Source of the DNA: Devosia ureilytica
Lineage (GTDB): Bacteria > Pseudomonadota > Alphaproteobacteria > Rhizobiales > Devosiaceae
DNA length: 64,000 bases
Reading direction: 5' to 3'
Assembly (NCBI RefSeq): GCF_024273195.1
Contig: NZ_JAMZCU010000003.1
Span: 310,001 to 374,000, forward strand
Shown here: one piece after another, positions 21,901 to 30,513 of the stretch
Layout of the letters: every line of letters begins with the position of its first letter
How positions within the stretch are numbered: position 1 is the stretch's first letter
Position numbers and translations under genes: made by a program
Notes under the pieces: generated by a model
What the model was told of the DNA's origin: nothing
The model's database searches: none
Seen by the model: only the letters and a program-made list of their open reading frames with translations

Positions 21901-24900
21901 GCAAACTGGAACGTGTAGGTCGCCGCAAGGAAAGCCTTGGACAAGGTGTTCAACGTGTCCGGATCGGGCGCTGCCAAAACTTCTGCCAGCTTTGCGTTGA
22001 CCTCTTCGAGTGTCATCGTCGCCAGCGCCTGTCCAACAGGACCCGGACCGCCCGGCTGCGCCGCATATTGAGCAATCCGCTCGGTCAGCAAGGCCTGGGT
22101 CATGACGTCAGGCAGCAGGAGATTGGTATCTTCCGGGTGCGAATAGGAATGCGACCCGATTTCGTTGCCCATGGCCCGCATGGCATCGTAATAGCCCGAG
22201 GAGATGAACCAGTTCGTCTCCTGATCCGGCGGATCAAAGCCGATATTGACATAGTAGGAGCCGACAAAATTGTAGTCGGTCTTCCACTGCTGCAGGATCG
22301 GCATCAGGGCGTCGTAAATGCCGCCATCAACGTCATAGGTTTCCTGCGACTGATCCATATCGTTGCGCGAAGCAAACAGAGACGCGTTGCGCGTCATGTG
22401 CAGCGAAACGCTTGGACCGCCGGCCTCTTCGCTCACCCAGTCGATGGCCTGGCCCAGCAAGTTGGCATCGGCCAGAACGGCATCGGTCGCGAAGTGCACA
22501 TTACGGCTGCCGGTGACGCTTCCCAGCACGGCGGCATATGTGGCGCCGCCAACGGTCTGCTCGGCAATCACGCTCACCGAACCCGCAGCTGGATTGGTGG
22601 CAGCGAAATAGGATGTTGCCGCGCCCGCATAACTCTGGATGGCGCCCCCCGTACCATACCCCTCCGTAATCGGGTGCCCCGCAGCGGTGGCATGAACCTC
22701 GACCACCACGCCTGAATCGCCGCCCGTTCGGCTGATCCCGAAAAGGATTTCCATGCGCTCATAGGCGTTGTTCGGCAGGCTGTTATTATCCGCATCATTG
22801 GTCATGAAGTCGCCGCCTGCGATAAGCGAGACGTCATACTCGTAAACCAGCTTGGTCAGCACATCCTGGATCTGGACATAATTGGCCGGAACATTGCGGA
22901 ACGAGGGAAAGATGATCGTGTCGTAATTGACCATCTTGGACAGATCGGCCAGGTCCGCCTCGGATATGAGGTCGAACGGAATCCCGGCAGCCATCGCCTG
23001 GCTTTGGGCCGCCATCACCAATTGCGAATAGGCCATCGTGCTGAAGTAGTTTTCGGCCGTGGTCTGGGAGAAGAGGATGGCGATCTTATTGCCCGTCTCA
23101 GTCGCCGCAGGCAGCGCACTTGGATCGTAAACCGTATAGGCCGGCGACAGGTAATTGGACGGCAGGTAGACGCTGTCATTGACGTCGGCCAGAATGCTGA
23201 CGGCAGTCACCGCCGCCCCCAGCATCGACCTCGGAATGGCAAATTCCATGGTCATGCCATCGGGGCCAAGCTTGTGGTCGATCACCCCCACCAACGTCTG
23301 ACCAGCCTGACCGCTATAGAGCCGGGCGATGCCATCGGCGCCGATATTGACGTTGAACTCGGCCCCGCCAGCGTAGCCGAACACCTGAGTTCCGGTTGAA
23401 GTATCGCCATCGGTATTGAGCCAGAAGGTGGTGTTTGGCCCTATGGCGACGGCACTCTTGAACCCGAAGTGGAAAGCCTCGCCGCTGAACTGGCCGTAGA
23501 ATTCATAACCCTCGATTGTGGTCATCGGCGTTTCGAGCCGCTGGCTCGCTGTCCACTCATCGAGCACGCCGTCAAACTGGCTTGCAGGAACCCAAGCGGG
23601 ATCGACCAGCGTCAGGCCGCCGGCCGCGTAGCTTGGTGGCAGGAACACGGAATTATTGACGTCAGCCAACAGGGTTACGGCGGTGACCGATGCACCGATG
23701 AGACTGCGCGGAACGGCAAATTCCATGCTCAACCCGTCGGGCGCGATCTTGTAGTCGATCTCGCCTACCAGGGTTTGCCCATCAGCCCCGCTATAGAGCC
23801 GTGCAACACCATCGGCGCTGATATTGACGTTGAATTCAGCGCCACCAGCCCAACCCCATATCTGGTATCCAGTCGCGATATCGCTGTCGGTGTTGAGCCA
23901 GAAGGTGGTGTTCTGTCCAATGGGCACGGCACTGGCGAGACCAAAGACGAAGCTGTCGTTCTCCACCTTGCCGTAAAGCTCGTAGCCGGCAACGCTGTTT
24001 GCCCCGGTATCGAGCCGCTGCTCAGCAGTCCACTCCGTCAGCAGCCCGTCATATGGTCCCGCCGGCACAGTTCCCGGATCCACCACCACATAGCCACCTG
24101 CGGCATAGGATGGCGGCAGGAACACACCGTCATTGATATCGGCCAGCACCACCACCGACGTGACCGAGGGACCAAGCAAAGCCTTGGGTACGGCAAATTC
24201 CATGCTGAGGCCGTCGGCGGCGATCTTGTATTCGATGGTGCCCACCAGCACTTCGCCCGCGCCACCGCTATAGAGCCGCGCGACACCATTGGCATCGATA
24301 TTGACATTGAACTCCGCACCGCCGGCCCAGCCCCATATCTGGTAGCCGGTGGCGAGGTCGCCGTCCGTGTTGAGCCAGAATGTAGTATTGGCGCCGATTG
24401 GCACGGCACTGCTGATGCCAAACACAAAATCATCGCCTTCGACCTTGCCATAGATGGCATAACCGGCAAGGCCATTGGCCGGCGTATCGAGCCGCTGCTC
24501 GGGCGTCCATTCGGTCAACAGGCCATCATAGACCGACACGACAGGCGCGCTGATCGTGTAGGCCGCGAAGGTGTAGTCGACGGGCAAAAACACCGAATTG
24601 TTGATGTCCGCCATAATGCCAACGCTGGAGACGGTTTCGCCCAGCATGCTCTTGGGCAGCGCGATCTCCAGCACCGTGCCGTCCGCGCTCATGGCATAGG
24701 TCAGGTCCCCGACCAGGGTCTGTCCATCGGCGCCGGTATAGAGCCGCGGCACCCCATCAGTGCCAAAGTTGACATTGAATTCGGCCCCGGCAGCGAAGCC
24801 CCAAACCTGATAGCCTGTCGCAGTATCGGCATCGGTGTTGAGCCAGAGCGTCGACGTCTCCCCGATAGCCACTGCCGAACTTAGGGCGAAGTAGAAGACA

Positions 24901-25010
24901 TCTGCTTCGAGCCGGCCATAGACGGCATAGCCGGCAACGGCATTGGTCGTCGTTTCCAGCCGGTCATCGGCGGTCCAGTCGAGCAAAGCTCCGTCGAGCA
25001 CTATGGTCAT
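18957..25010 (-). CDS. Giant RTX protein with PelA-like reductase and polysaccharide deacetylase domains
   Basis: A 2017-residue acidic protein without a signal peptide. Four tandem repeats of about 157 residues start at 6, 162, 321 and 480 (D-G-x-L-x-E-W-T ... WLNTD ... GAEFNVN) and look like CBM9/DOMON-type sugar-binding modules. Residues 642-860 form an alpha/beta reductase-like domain. Residues 866-1200 form a deacetylase with metal motif GSHSYSHPED (952-961) and PWHDYG (1148-1153). Next come a beta domain, two cadherin-like repeats (1354-1452, 1455-1552), an Ig-like and a VCBS-like segment. RTX nonapeptides follow (about 1740-1905), then a serralysin-type C-terminus. The reductase-deacetylase order is that of PelA. 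RTX repeats and the absent signal peptide indicate type I secretion. The Shine-Dalgarno AGGA overlaps the stop of the TPR gene. Confidence 0.85.
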   Translation of the reverse strand: MTIVLDGALLDWTADDRLETTTNAVAGYAVYGRLEADVFYFALSSAVAIGETSTLWLNTDADTATGYQVWGFAAGAEFNVNFGTDGVPRLYTGADGQTLVGDLTYAMSADGTVLEIALPKSMLGETVSSVGIMADINNSVFLPVDYTFAAYTISAPVVSVYDGLLTEWTPEQRLDTPANGLAGYAIYGKVEGDDFVFGISSAVPIGANTTFWLNTDGDLATGYQIWGWAGGAEFNVNIDANGVARLYSGGAGEVLVGTIEYKIAADGLSMEFAVPKALLGPSVTSVVVLADINDGVFLPPSYAAGGYVVVDPGTVPAGPYDGLLTEWTAEQRLDTGANSVAGYELYGKVENDSFVFGLASAVPIGQNTTFWLNTDSDIATGYQIWGWAGGAEFNVNISADGVARLYSGADGQTLVGEIDYKIAPDGLSMEFAVPRSLIGASVTAVTLLADVNNSVFLPPSYAAGGLTLVDPAWVPASQFDGVLDEWTASQRLETPMTTIEGYEFYGQFSGEAFHFGFKSAVAIGPNTTFWLNTDGDTSTGTQVFGYAGGAEFNVNIGADGIARLYSGQAGQTLVGVIDHKLGPDGMTMEFAIPRSMLGAAVTAVSILADVNDSVYLPSNYLSPAYTVYDPSALPAATETGNKIAILFSQTTAENYFSTMAYSQLVMAAQSQAMAAGIPFDLISEADLADLSKMVNYDTIIFPSFRNVPANYVQIQDVLTKLVYEYDVSLIAGGDFMTNDADNNSLPNNAYERMEILFGISRTGGDSGVVVEVHATAAGHPITEGYGTGGAIQSYAGAATSYFAATNPAAGSVSVIAEQTVGGATYAAVLGSVTGSRNVHFATDAVLADANLLGQAIDWVSEEAGGPSVSLHMTRNASLFASRNDMDQSQETYDVDGGIYDALMPILQQWKTDYNFVGSYYVNIGFDPPDQETNWFISSGYYDAMRAMGNEIGSHSYSHPEDTNLLLPDVMTQALLTERIAQYAAQPGGPGPVGQALATMTLEEVNAKLAEVLAAPDPDTLNTLSKAFLAATYTFQFATAREVLEANLGYPVGGAAVPGMPDSLYTAEQIMQHYDYLSGGAALVGAGYPGAIGYLAPDSQEQVYIAPNMSFDFTLMGWLGLTVEQAEAKWAEEWAELNANSDMPIVVWPWHDYGVTVWPLDEGETSPYSEAMFTNFIAAAYAAGTEFVTLADLAARIRAFEQADFAFSVSGDVITMTATPQTGQLGTFALNLDDLGGKTIQSVTNWYAYDADSVFLDADGGSFEVLLGTSADDVTHITSIGSRAQLMSITGNGNDLDFTIIGEGRVVIDVKQGPGLVYLVWGASVVSQVGDILTIDLGGIGSHTVAIREVSTNLAPTDIVLSNQIVLPENLAERTKIADLTILDADVDPLLRLNVVTVSDDRFEIDGTTGALYLKAGQSVDFEATPTIEMTLTSTDGATVFAKPISISVSNVNDAPSDIVVSNQASIVEGTSLRTLVADLAIVDPDLVAEFRNNVVSVSDDRFEIDGTTGSLYLKAGQVIDYEAGSTIALTLTATDGALSFAKAVILTVTNVNELPSGAPIISGAAVENVTLSANVSLVTDPDGLGTFSYQWQRGDGTAFTNIAGAIAATYGLVQADTDQLIRVAVSYLDGGATLETVFSAPTSQVVDVLAPTTLEPLLANTTRTITAAELVGGELSGSFTIDTLTASIGTLVATGVGEWTYAPPVNDQTQVSFTYTATAGAKLAQGTAGMDLLPSNTVYGTSGDDSLAARASADTYRGFEGNDIISAGGGNDIIYGDEGNDTASGGGGADTFRATLNDGNDAYAGNAGLDLYDLSETSAAALVNLTTGTSTSAQTGSDTLGTIENVIGSSGNDTIIGSGGANVLEGGAGDDNLSGMGGADTLIGGDGADILRGGAGRDVMTGGADSDVFIFAAVSDSRNTVTTRDVITDFTPGEDYFDFSAIDANTLIGGDQAFTFLDVEGSAFTGVRGQLRWVLEDLADTANDRTIVLGDMNGDQVSDFQVELTGLITLGVGDFIL
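23118..24995 (-). repeat. Four tandem ~470-bp repeats encoding the N-terminal modules
   Basis: Repeat units begin near 24995, 24527, 24050 and 23573 on the minus strand and encode residues 6-629 of the giant RTX protein. Copies 2 and 3 are the most alike, including the shared stretch TGYQIWGWAGGAEFNVN; copies 1 and 4 are more diverged. This suggests internal duplication of one domain. Confidence 0.85.
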
Positions 25011-25018
25011 TGTGGTTC

Positions 25019-25729
25019 CTACTCGGGTTGGGTGGTTGGTGCGATGGCGGGTCCGGCCAGAGCCATGATCCGCAACGGAAGTGTGTTGACGAGTTCAGAA
25101 TATTGGCCGGCAGGCGCAACCCAGACCGCAGCTTCAACGCCCCAACCATCTGCCGATTGCAAATAGGCCAGGCGATCCAGCAAGCTCGGGTCTGAGCGGC
25201 CGGCCATGATGGCCTGCTGCAGCAAGGAGGCTTCACGGGCGCGGTCGCCCAGTAAACGGTAGAGAATACGGAGCCGCGTAAAGTCAGCGTCGTTGGGACT
25301 GACATCGTAGAGACGGCGCAAGGCGTCGGCCTCGCCCCCAAGGTCGCGAACCTGGCGAAACAGGTCGCTGATCTGGCGCAGGGCCCAGGCATTATCGGCC
25401 TGCAACGCCGGCTCATTGTCGATCAATGCCACCGCCTTCTGGGGCTGTCGGGTCAGCATGTAGAGCTTGAAAAGCGTGTAGCCCTCATAGGCATCCAAAG
25501 GCCGATCGCCCTCGATGGAGGCCAGAATCTGGATCGCGTCGGCATAGCGCCCCTCGGCCATCAGGCCGGCGGCCTTTTCCTCCGAACTGGGCAGCATAGC
25601 AATCGAGCCGGCCAGCACCGCAACCGCCAGCAAGCCAATGGCCAGAAGTGTCCGATCCGGCCTCATGGGGATCGCCGTGGCCGCCCGATACTCTGGCTTC
25701 TGCGCTTCGCCTTTATCGGGATCGGACAT
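25019..25729 (-). CDS. Membrane-anchored TPR protein of the Pel-like locus
   Basis: A 236-residue protein. The start at 25729 gives MSDPDKGEAQKPE, inside the last 17 bases of the glycosidase gene, so coupled translation is likely. One hydrophobic segment (residues 29-46, LLAIGLLAVAVLAGSIAML) anchors it to the inner membrane. The rest is helical TPR-like sequence (EEKAAGLMAEGRYADAIQIL onward) and should lie in the periplasm. In the canonical system, periplasmic TPRs belong to PelB, which also forms the outer-membrane barrel. No barrel follows here, so this may be a PelB TPR remnant or functional substitute, as inferred from context. Confidence 0.75.
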   Translation of the reverse strand: MSDPDKGEAQKPEYRAATAIPMRPDRTLLAIGLLAVAVLAGSIAMLPSSEEKAAGLMAEGRYADAIQILASIEGDRPLDAYEGYTLFKLYMLTRQPQKAVALIDNEPALQADNAWALRQISDLFRQVRDLGGEADALRRLYDVSPNDADFTRLRILYRLLGDRAREASLLQQAIMAGRSDPSLLDRLAYLQSADGWGVEAAVWVAPAGQYSELVNTLPLRIMALAGPAIAPTTQPE

Positions 25730-26678
25730 CGTCGAGCTCCCGGTTGCCGATAAAGAGCGGAAAGCCCAGCACAGCCGCGTTCTTCCGCACCCGTGCCATG
25801 GCGTCGGGCGTGGAGACATACTCAACCAGAAAAACCGGCTTGCCGCTGGCCTTGAAGCGCTGCAAGGGCCCCAGACTCGCCCGCAGTTCGCCAGTGGAAT
25901 TCATGGCGTCGTCGCCATCGATCCCGAAGAACAGGTCTTCTTTTCCGACCCCTTCGATGGCGGCGGCATAGGCGGTGTTGTCCAGCAACTCCTCGCCGTT
26001 CTGGCCCATGACGAAAAAGCCTGGCTCGAACCCTCGTGCGTAGGCGGCGATAGCGGAGACAAACTCGGCCATACGCTGCATCCGTGTGGCGCGCGGCAGG
26101 GAGGGATGGTCAACATCAAATGCGTCGATGCGGTCGAGATAGACGCCATCGAAACCGGCCGCGACAATGCGGTCGAGATAGGCGTCCGGACTGCCCATGA
26201 TTACGCTTTGCCAGTGCGTATCCCAGAATCGCACTGCGTAATTTCCCGGCCAGTCCGGATTCTCCTGTCCAAGCCAGTCCGGCGGTGACGCCGCCCAACT
26301 GTCTTGCCAATAGGATCGATAATCTTCGGCTTCGCCTATGCTCAGATAGGCAAGCACAATGCGCGAACTTCCGTCCGGCTTGCGGCGCATGGCCTGGACT
26401 TCAGCCCAGGTGAACGCCGTTCCGGCCGACCCATCCTGCGAAAAGTCGATGACCATCAAATCGTAGTGCGAGGCCGCGACCAGCTCCCGATCCACATGCT
26501 GGAGCTGATACCCCCAGCTTGCCACCTCGTTCAGGCTCGTCCGCGCCGGAGCCGCGGCTACTGGATTGGCGGCCACGGCGAGCGTCATTTGCAACGCCAC
26601 GGACATCCCCAGGAACGGCGCCGCATGCTGCCTGTCGGTTCGGGAACTGGGGAGTTCGTTTGTGCCCATCGTCTCCAC
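25713..26678 (-). CDS. Secreted GH114-type glycoside hydrolase (MJ1477/TM1410-like, putative endo-alpha-1,4-polygalactosaminidase)
   Basis: A 321-residue protein with a hydrophobic segment and AAAPA-like cleavage region around residues 24-45. It has the family stretches SWGYQLQHVD, LMVIDFSQDG, RIVLAYLSIGEAEDYRSYW and GFDGVYLDRIDAFD, the last carrying barrel-end acidic residues. The family cleaves alpha-1,4-galactosamine polymers; the hydrolase domain of PelA is structurally related and attacks Pel. It is the first gene of the minus arm of the Pel-like locus, so it probably trims nascent or secreted polymer in the periplasm. The ATG at 26678 or 26669 is the start. Confidence 0.85.
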   Translation of the reverse strand: METMGTNELPSSRTDRQHAAPFLGMSVALQMTLAVAANPVAAAPARTSLNEVASWGYQLQHVDRELVAASHYDLMVIDFSQDGSAGTAFTWAEVQAMRRKPDGSSRIVLAYLSIGEAEDYRSYWQDSWAASPPDWLGQENPDWPGNYAVRFWDTHWQSVIMGSPDAYLDRIVAAGFDGVYLDRIDAFDVDHPSLPRATRMQRMAEFVSAIAAYARGFEPGFFVMGQNGEELLDNTAYAAAIEGVGKEDLFFGIDGDDAMNSTGELRASLGPLQRFKASGKPVFLVEYVSTPDAMARVRKNAAVLGFPLFIGNRELDDVRSR

Positions 26679-26835
26679 TCGGACCTGGCGCAGAACAGAC
26701 CGCGCTCAAGCCACCGAACTACAGCAGCCCACCCAGTCGGGCATTGACGGCCATCAATGCGGCCCTTCGCCAACGCTCCATATGCTGTCGGCCACTGGCA
26801 TGCTCCGGGCAAGCCAGCAGTCACAGGAGTGAGCG

Positions 26836-27528
26836 ATGAACGTGCAGATCGATCCAAGGACGATGCTCCTTGATGCTGCGCCGCATTACCGTTCCCGCAC
26901 CGCCATCACCGCCCTGCAGCTCGTGGCCCTGATCGGCGAAATTCTCTTGGTCGCTTGCGCCCTGGGCGGAGTGGGCTGGGGTGCGATTGCCCTTGGACAT
27001 ATCGGCATCATAGCAGCCCTCATCTTTGTGGTTGTCGGGCTCGAGCGGATGAATATAGAGACCGGATCGCTCCAGGCTTTCATCCTGCTCACCTTTGCCG
27101 GCGGTCCCATCGGAGCAGCAGCGGCGGCTCTCGCTGACCTCCAGAACTTGCGCCCGCAAAGCGATGCCCTGGACAAGTGGTACAGAACCATCGCCCCGCT
27201 TGAGGCGCCCGCGGTCACACTTGTGGATCTGATTATTGACGGGCGCCTGGTGCGCCAGCAATCGCGCTTGCCCCGTCCCTATGACGCCCTGCTCAGCTCC
27301 GGCACCATGCAGGAAAAGCAGGCCTTGCTCGCCTACCTCGCCATCGAGAACGACCAGAAATTCGTCGAAGTGGCACTGGCCCTTGCCCTGCGCAGCACCG
27401 ATCAACGCGTTCGCGTACAGGCTGCCGCGGTCGCCGCCTATACCAGGGGCAAGAGCCGGCAGCGCCAGCTTTCCGGTCTTGGGACCGACCTGATCCAGGA
27501 CGCCATAGCGCGCCCCAAGACGATCTGA
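26836..27528 (+). CDS. pelE: PelE-like inner-membrane protein
   Basis: A 230-residue protein with two or three hydrophobic segments between residues 22 and 100, followed by a soluble helical region to the end (FVEVALALALRSTDQRVRVQ). This layout of N-terminal helices with a TPR-like soluble tail matches PelE, although it is shorter than the Pseudomonas protein. Position, immediately upstream of pelF and pelG, supports the call. AGGAG lies six bases before the ATG. In known Pel systems PelE joins PelD, PelF and PelG in the inner-membrane synthase complex. Symbol is by context and architecture. Confidence 0.6.
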   Translation: MNVQIDPRTMLLDAAPHYRSRTAITALQLVALIGEILLVACALGGVGWGAIALGHIGIIAALIFVVVGLERMNIETGSLQAFILLTFAGGPIGAAAAALADLQNLRPQSDALDKWYRTIAPLEAPAVTLVDLIIDGRLVRQQSRLPRPYDALLSSGTMQEKQALLAYLAIENDQKFVEVALALALRSTDQRVRVQAAAVAAYTRGKSRQRQLSGLGTDLIQDAIARPKTI

Positions 27529-27568
27529 CACCGGCCGGGACAGTTCCGAAAATTGGGGAGTTTCAGAA

Positions 27569-29089
27569 ATGTGGCGCGACGCGAACATGATGCCGGGCGA
27601 ACGGCCCAACCGGACCGCCGATGTCTGCCTGATCGCAGAAGGATGCTACCCATACGTCGCTGGCGGTGTGTCAACCTGGATCGACTGGCTGATCCGCTCC
27701 CACCCCGAACTGACCTTTTCCGTGCTGGCCATTCTACCCGGGGAGCCAACCTCCGAGCCGCGGTATGCCCGCCCGAGCAACCTGCTTTCTGTGGAGCAAC
27801 TGCGGCTGGACGACAATCACCTTGGCACCGCCCGGGCCTGGCCCGATATCACCCCCGAGGCCATGGCCGAGCTGATCGGACAATTGCTGAACGAAGGTGA
27901 GCCGCAGCAATTGGGCGAGCTGATGAAACTGCTCGGACCGCCGGGACGTCGCGTGTCCCTGGACACGCTGCTCAACTCGCCCCAAGCCTGGCGGACCCTG
28001 TGCCACCACTATAGCTCCATGTCGCACGCAGCTTTCCTGGGATATTTCTGGGCCTGGCGAACGCTGGTCGGCGGGCTCTTCCGGGCGCTGACATGCCCCT
28101 ACCCCGAGGCACGCATCTATCATGCCGTTTCAACGGGTTATGCCGGGCTGATTGGCGCTCGCGCCGCCATTGACACCGGCCGCGCCTCACTGATCACCGA
28201 ACATGGCATCTATTCGAACGAACGCCGCATTGAGATCCTGATGGCCGACTGGATCTCCAACAGCGTCGACACCGGCCTTGATCTGTCCGATGACCGCAAG
28301 GACATCCGCGAACTCTGGGCCAGAAGCTTTGAGAGCTTTGCCCGGGTTGCCTATGGCTCCGCCACCGAAATCACGGCGCTCTATGAGGCCAATCAGGCGT
28401 TTCAATATGCCCTGGGCGCGGCGCCGCACAAACTCAGCGTCATTCCCAACGGCGTCGATGTCGAGCGCTTCGGCCAGGTCAAACGCGTCGATCACGACCG
28501 GCCCACCATTGGCTTCATCGGCCGCGTCACACCGATCAAGGATGTGCAGTCCTTCATCGATGTCGCCGAGCGGCTGCGCGACCAGTTTCCCGACCTCCAG
28601 GCCCTTGTCATCGGGCCGATGGACGAAGACCCCGACTATGCCCAAAGCTGCCAGGCCGAAGTCACCCGGCGCGGCCTGTCGGACACCGTGACCTTCACGG
28701 GGCCGGTCAATGTTGTCGACTATATCGGCCGCATAGATGTGCTGGTTCTGACCAGCATCAGCGAGGCGCTTCCCCTGGTGATCCTTGAGGCCGGTGCAGC
28801 CGGAATCCCCTGCGTTGCCACCGATGTCGGGGCCTGCCGGGAAATCATCGAGGGCCGGTCCAACGAAAACAACGACATTGGCCCCGGCGGCATGGTGGCG
28901 CCGGTCGGCGCCAATGACGAGATGGCCGAGGCCATCGCCCAATTGCTCGAAGACCCCAAGCGTGCCCGCTCTTACGGCCAGCGCCTGCAACGGCGCATTA
29001 GCCAAAGCTATCGGTCCGAGGCCGTTTCGGCGGCCTATGGCGCCCTCTACGCGCGCAATTTCGCGCCCCAGTTCAAGGTGGTGGCATAA
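27569..29089 (+). CDS. pelF: Pel polysaccharide glycosyltransferase (GT4), PelF
   Basis: The cytosolic polymerising glycosyltransferase of Pel synthesis, using UDP-sugars. The 506-residue protein begins with the PelF-type sequence CLIAEGCYPYVAGGVSTWID. It has LITEHGIYSNERRIEIL in the middle, SVIPNGVDVERF at the domain junction and the GT-B sugar-nucleotide site GAAGIPCVATDVGACREIIE near the C-terminus. GGGGAG precedes the ATG. The stop overlaps the pelG start by one base, indicating coupling. This is the best single marker that the locus is Pel-related. Confidence 0.92.
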   Translation: MWRDANMMPGERPNRTADVCLIAEGCYPYVAGGVSTWIDWLIRSHPELTFSVLAILPGEPTSEPRYARPSNLLSVEQLRLDDNHLGTARAWPDITPEAMAELIGQLLNEGEPQQLGELMKLLGPPGRRVSLDTLLNSPQAWRTLCHHYSSMSHAAFLGYFWAWRTLVGGLFRALTCPYPEARIYHAVSTGYAGLIGARAAIDTGRASLITEHGIYSNERRIEILMADWISNSVDTGLDLSDDRKDIRELWARSFESFARVAYGSATEITALYEANQAFQYALGAAPHKLSVIPNGVDVERFGQVKRVDHDRPTIGFIGRVTPIKDVQSFIDVAERLRDQFPDLQALVIGPMDEDPDYAQSCQAEVTRRGLSDTVTFTGPVNVVDYIGRIDVLVLTSISEALPLVILEAGAAGIPCVATDVGACREIIEGRSNENNDIGPGGMVAPVGANDEMAEAIAQLLEDPKRARSYGQRLQRRISQSYRSEAVSAAYGALYARNFAPQFKVVA

Positions 29090-30483
29090 TGGCCGGGATT
29101 GGTTTCTCGCTGAAAAAACTCAGCAGCCAGGACAATCTGGCTTCACGATCACTGGCCGGCGGCCATGCAATATTGATCTCGTCCGGCCCATGGATCGTCA
29201 TCATGTGCGGGCTGGCGCTGCTGCATGTGCTTGGCCGGCCAATCCTCGACCCCACCGAGCTCAAGGTATTCAGCATCCTGGTCATCTACAGCTTCGCCCT
29301 GTCACTGGTGATCACCTCGCCGATCTCGCTCGAAGTCACGCTGCGCGTGTCGCGCATCCTGTTCCAGCGCCAGTTTCATGAGGTCAGGGGCGTCTATCTG
29401 GCGGCGCTGTTTATCACCACCGTGCTCTCCCTGGCCGGGGGCATGATCGTGTTCTTTGGCCTCATCCGGCTACCGCTTGGCCTTGGCCTCGCTGCCCTGA
29501 TCTGCGTGATTCAGGTGTCCCACCTTTGGCTTGCCATGGCGTTCGTCGCGGCCATCAAGCAATATGCGGCGGTAACGACCGCCTTCGCCCTGGGGCTGAG
29601 TTGTTCGGTCGTCTTTGGCACGGCGGCCGCCTCGCTGGGCTATGGGTCGGACGGCATGCTGCTCGGGTTCAGCGTCGGCCTCACCATCTCCTTCTGCATT
29701 CTCAATTTCCTGATCCTCAGGACATTTCCGGGTCCCCTGATCCCCCTGTACGAATTGCCTTCCAAGCTCAGATCAATCCGCCCGACCTCGAAAGTCTTTT
29801 TGGCGGCAGGTGTTGTCAGCGCCCTGGCAGTCTGGATCGACAAGCTGATCGTCTGGAACTCGGGGGAGGCCACTGCCGTCGGCGAAGGACTGCTTTACGC
29901 CGTCCGCTACGATAGCCCCATGTTCATGGCCTATCTCTCGGTCGTGCCGGTGATGTCCATTCTGGTGGTCTGGCTGGAAACCAACTTCTTCGACAATTAC
30001 CGCCATTACCGGGACATCGTGCACTCGGGCGGCACTCTGCGCCAGATCGAGGCGCAACGTGCCAGCCTGGCGCAGGACACTGTCGATACCGTATTCACGG
30101 CTTTCCTCGTCCAACTGACGATCAGCGCGGTATTGGCCGTCATCGCTCCCTTTCTCGCCAGCCTTCTCGGATTGCCCTACGACGCCATTTCGGTGCTGCG
30201 CCTGGCCTTGATCGGCGCTGCCTTTCACTTCCTGTTCCAGGCCAGCTGCGGCGTCACGCTCTTCGTCCAATACGGCAAGGCCTACCTTTGGTTGCAAGTG
30301 CTGTTCCTGGTGCTGAACGCCGCGGGCACCGCCCTCATGCTGCGCAATCCAGATTATCTGGGATTGGGCTATGTGCTCGCCGCCATGATCAGCGGCATTC
30401 TGGCCTACGCCGCGATGCGCCATACCCTGGGCACGCTCAATCGCCTCACCTTCGTCGTCAACAATCCGGCGGTCTCGGGTTGA
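29089..30483 (+). CDS. pelG: Pel exopolysaccharide inner-membrane transporter, PelG
   Basis: A 464-residue MATE/Wzx-like integral membrane protein with about 12 hydrophobic segments. The N-terminus GIGFSLKKLSSQDNLASRSL and the following GGHAILISSGPW are characteristic of PelG. In the known system it moves the growing polymer across the inner membrane with PelD, PelE and PelF. It overlaps pelF by one base and is followed after 30 nt by the pelD-like gene. Confidence 0.92.
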   Translation: MAGIGFSLKKLSSQDNLASRSLAGGHAILISSGPWIVIMCGLALLHVLGRPILDPTELKVFSILVIYSFALSLVITSPISLEVTLRVSRILFQRQFHEVRGVYLAALFITTVLSLAGGMIVFFGLIRLPLGLGLAALICVIQVSHLWLAMAFVAAIKQYAAVTTAFALGLSCSVVFGTAAASLGYGSDGMLLGFSVGLTISFCILNFLILRTFPGPLIPLYELPSKLRSIRPTSKVFLAAGVVSALAVWIDKLIVWNSGEATAVGEGLLYAVRYDSPMFMAYLSVVPVMSILVVWLETNFFDNYRHYRDIVHSGGTLRQIEAQRASLAQDTVDTVFTAFLVQLTISAVLAVIAPFLASLLGLPYDAISVLRLALIGAAFHFLFQASCGVTLFVQYGKAYLWLQVLFLVLNAAGTALMLRNPDYLGLGYVLAAMISGILAYAAMRHTLGTLNRLTFVVNNPAVSG

Positions 30484-30513
30484 GCCTTTACGGAACCCAT
30501 CCACGAGGACTCC

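Noticed and set aside
23469-24884. 471-codon plus-strand frame opposite the RTX N-terminal repeats
   Set aside because: Its internal repetition simply mirrors the four tandem modules on the minus strand.
23118-24995. Repeated DNA considered as a CRISPR array or satellite
   Set aside because: The period is about 470 bp, the copies are diverged, and the reading frame is open throughout; it encodes protein modules.
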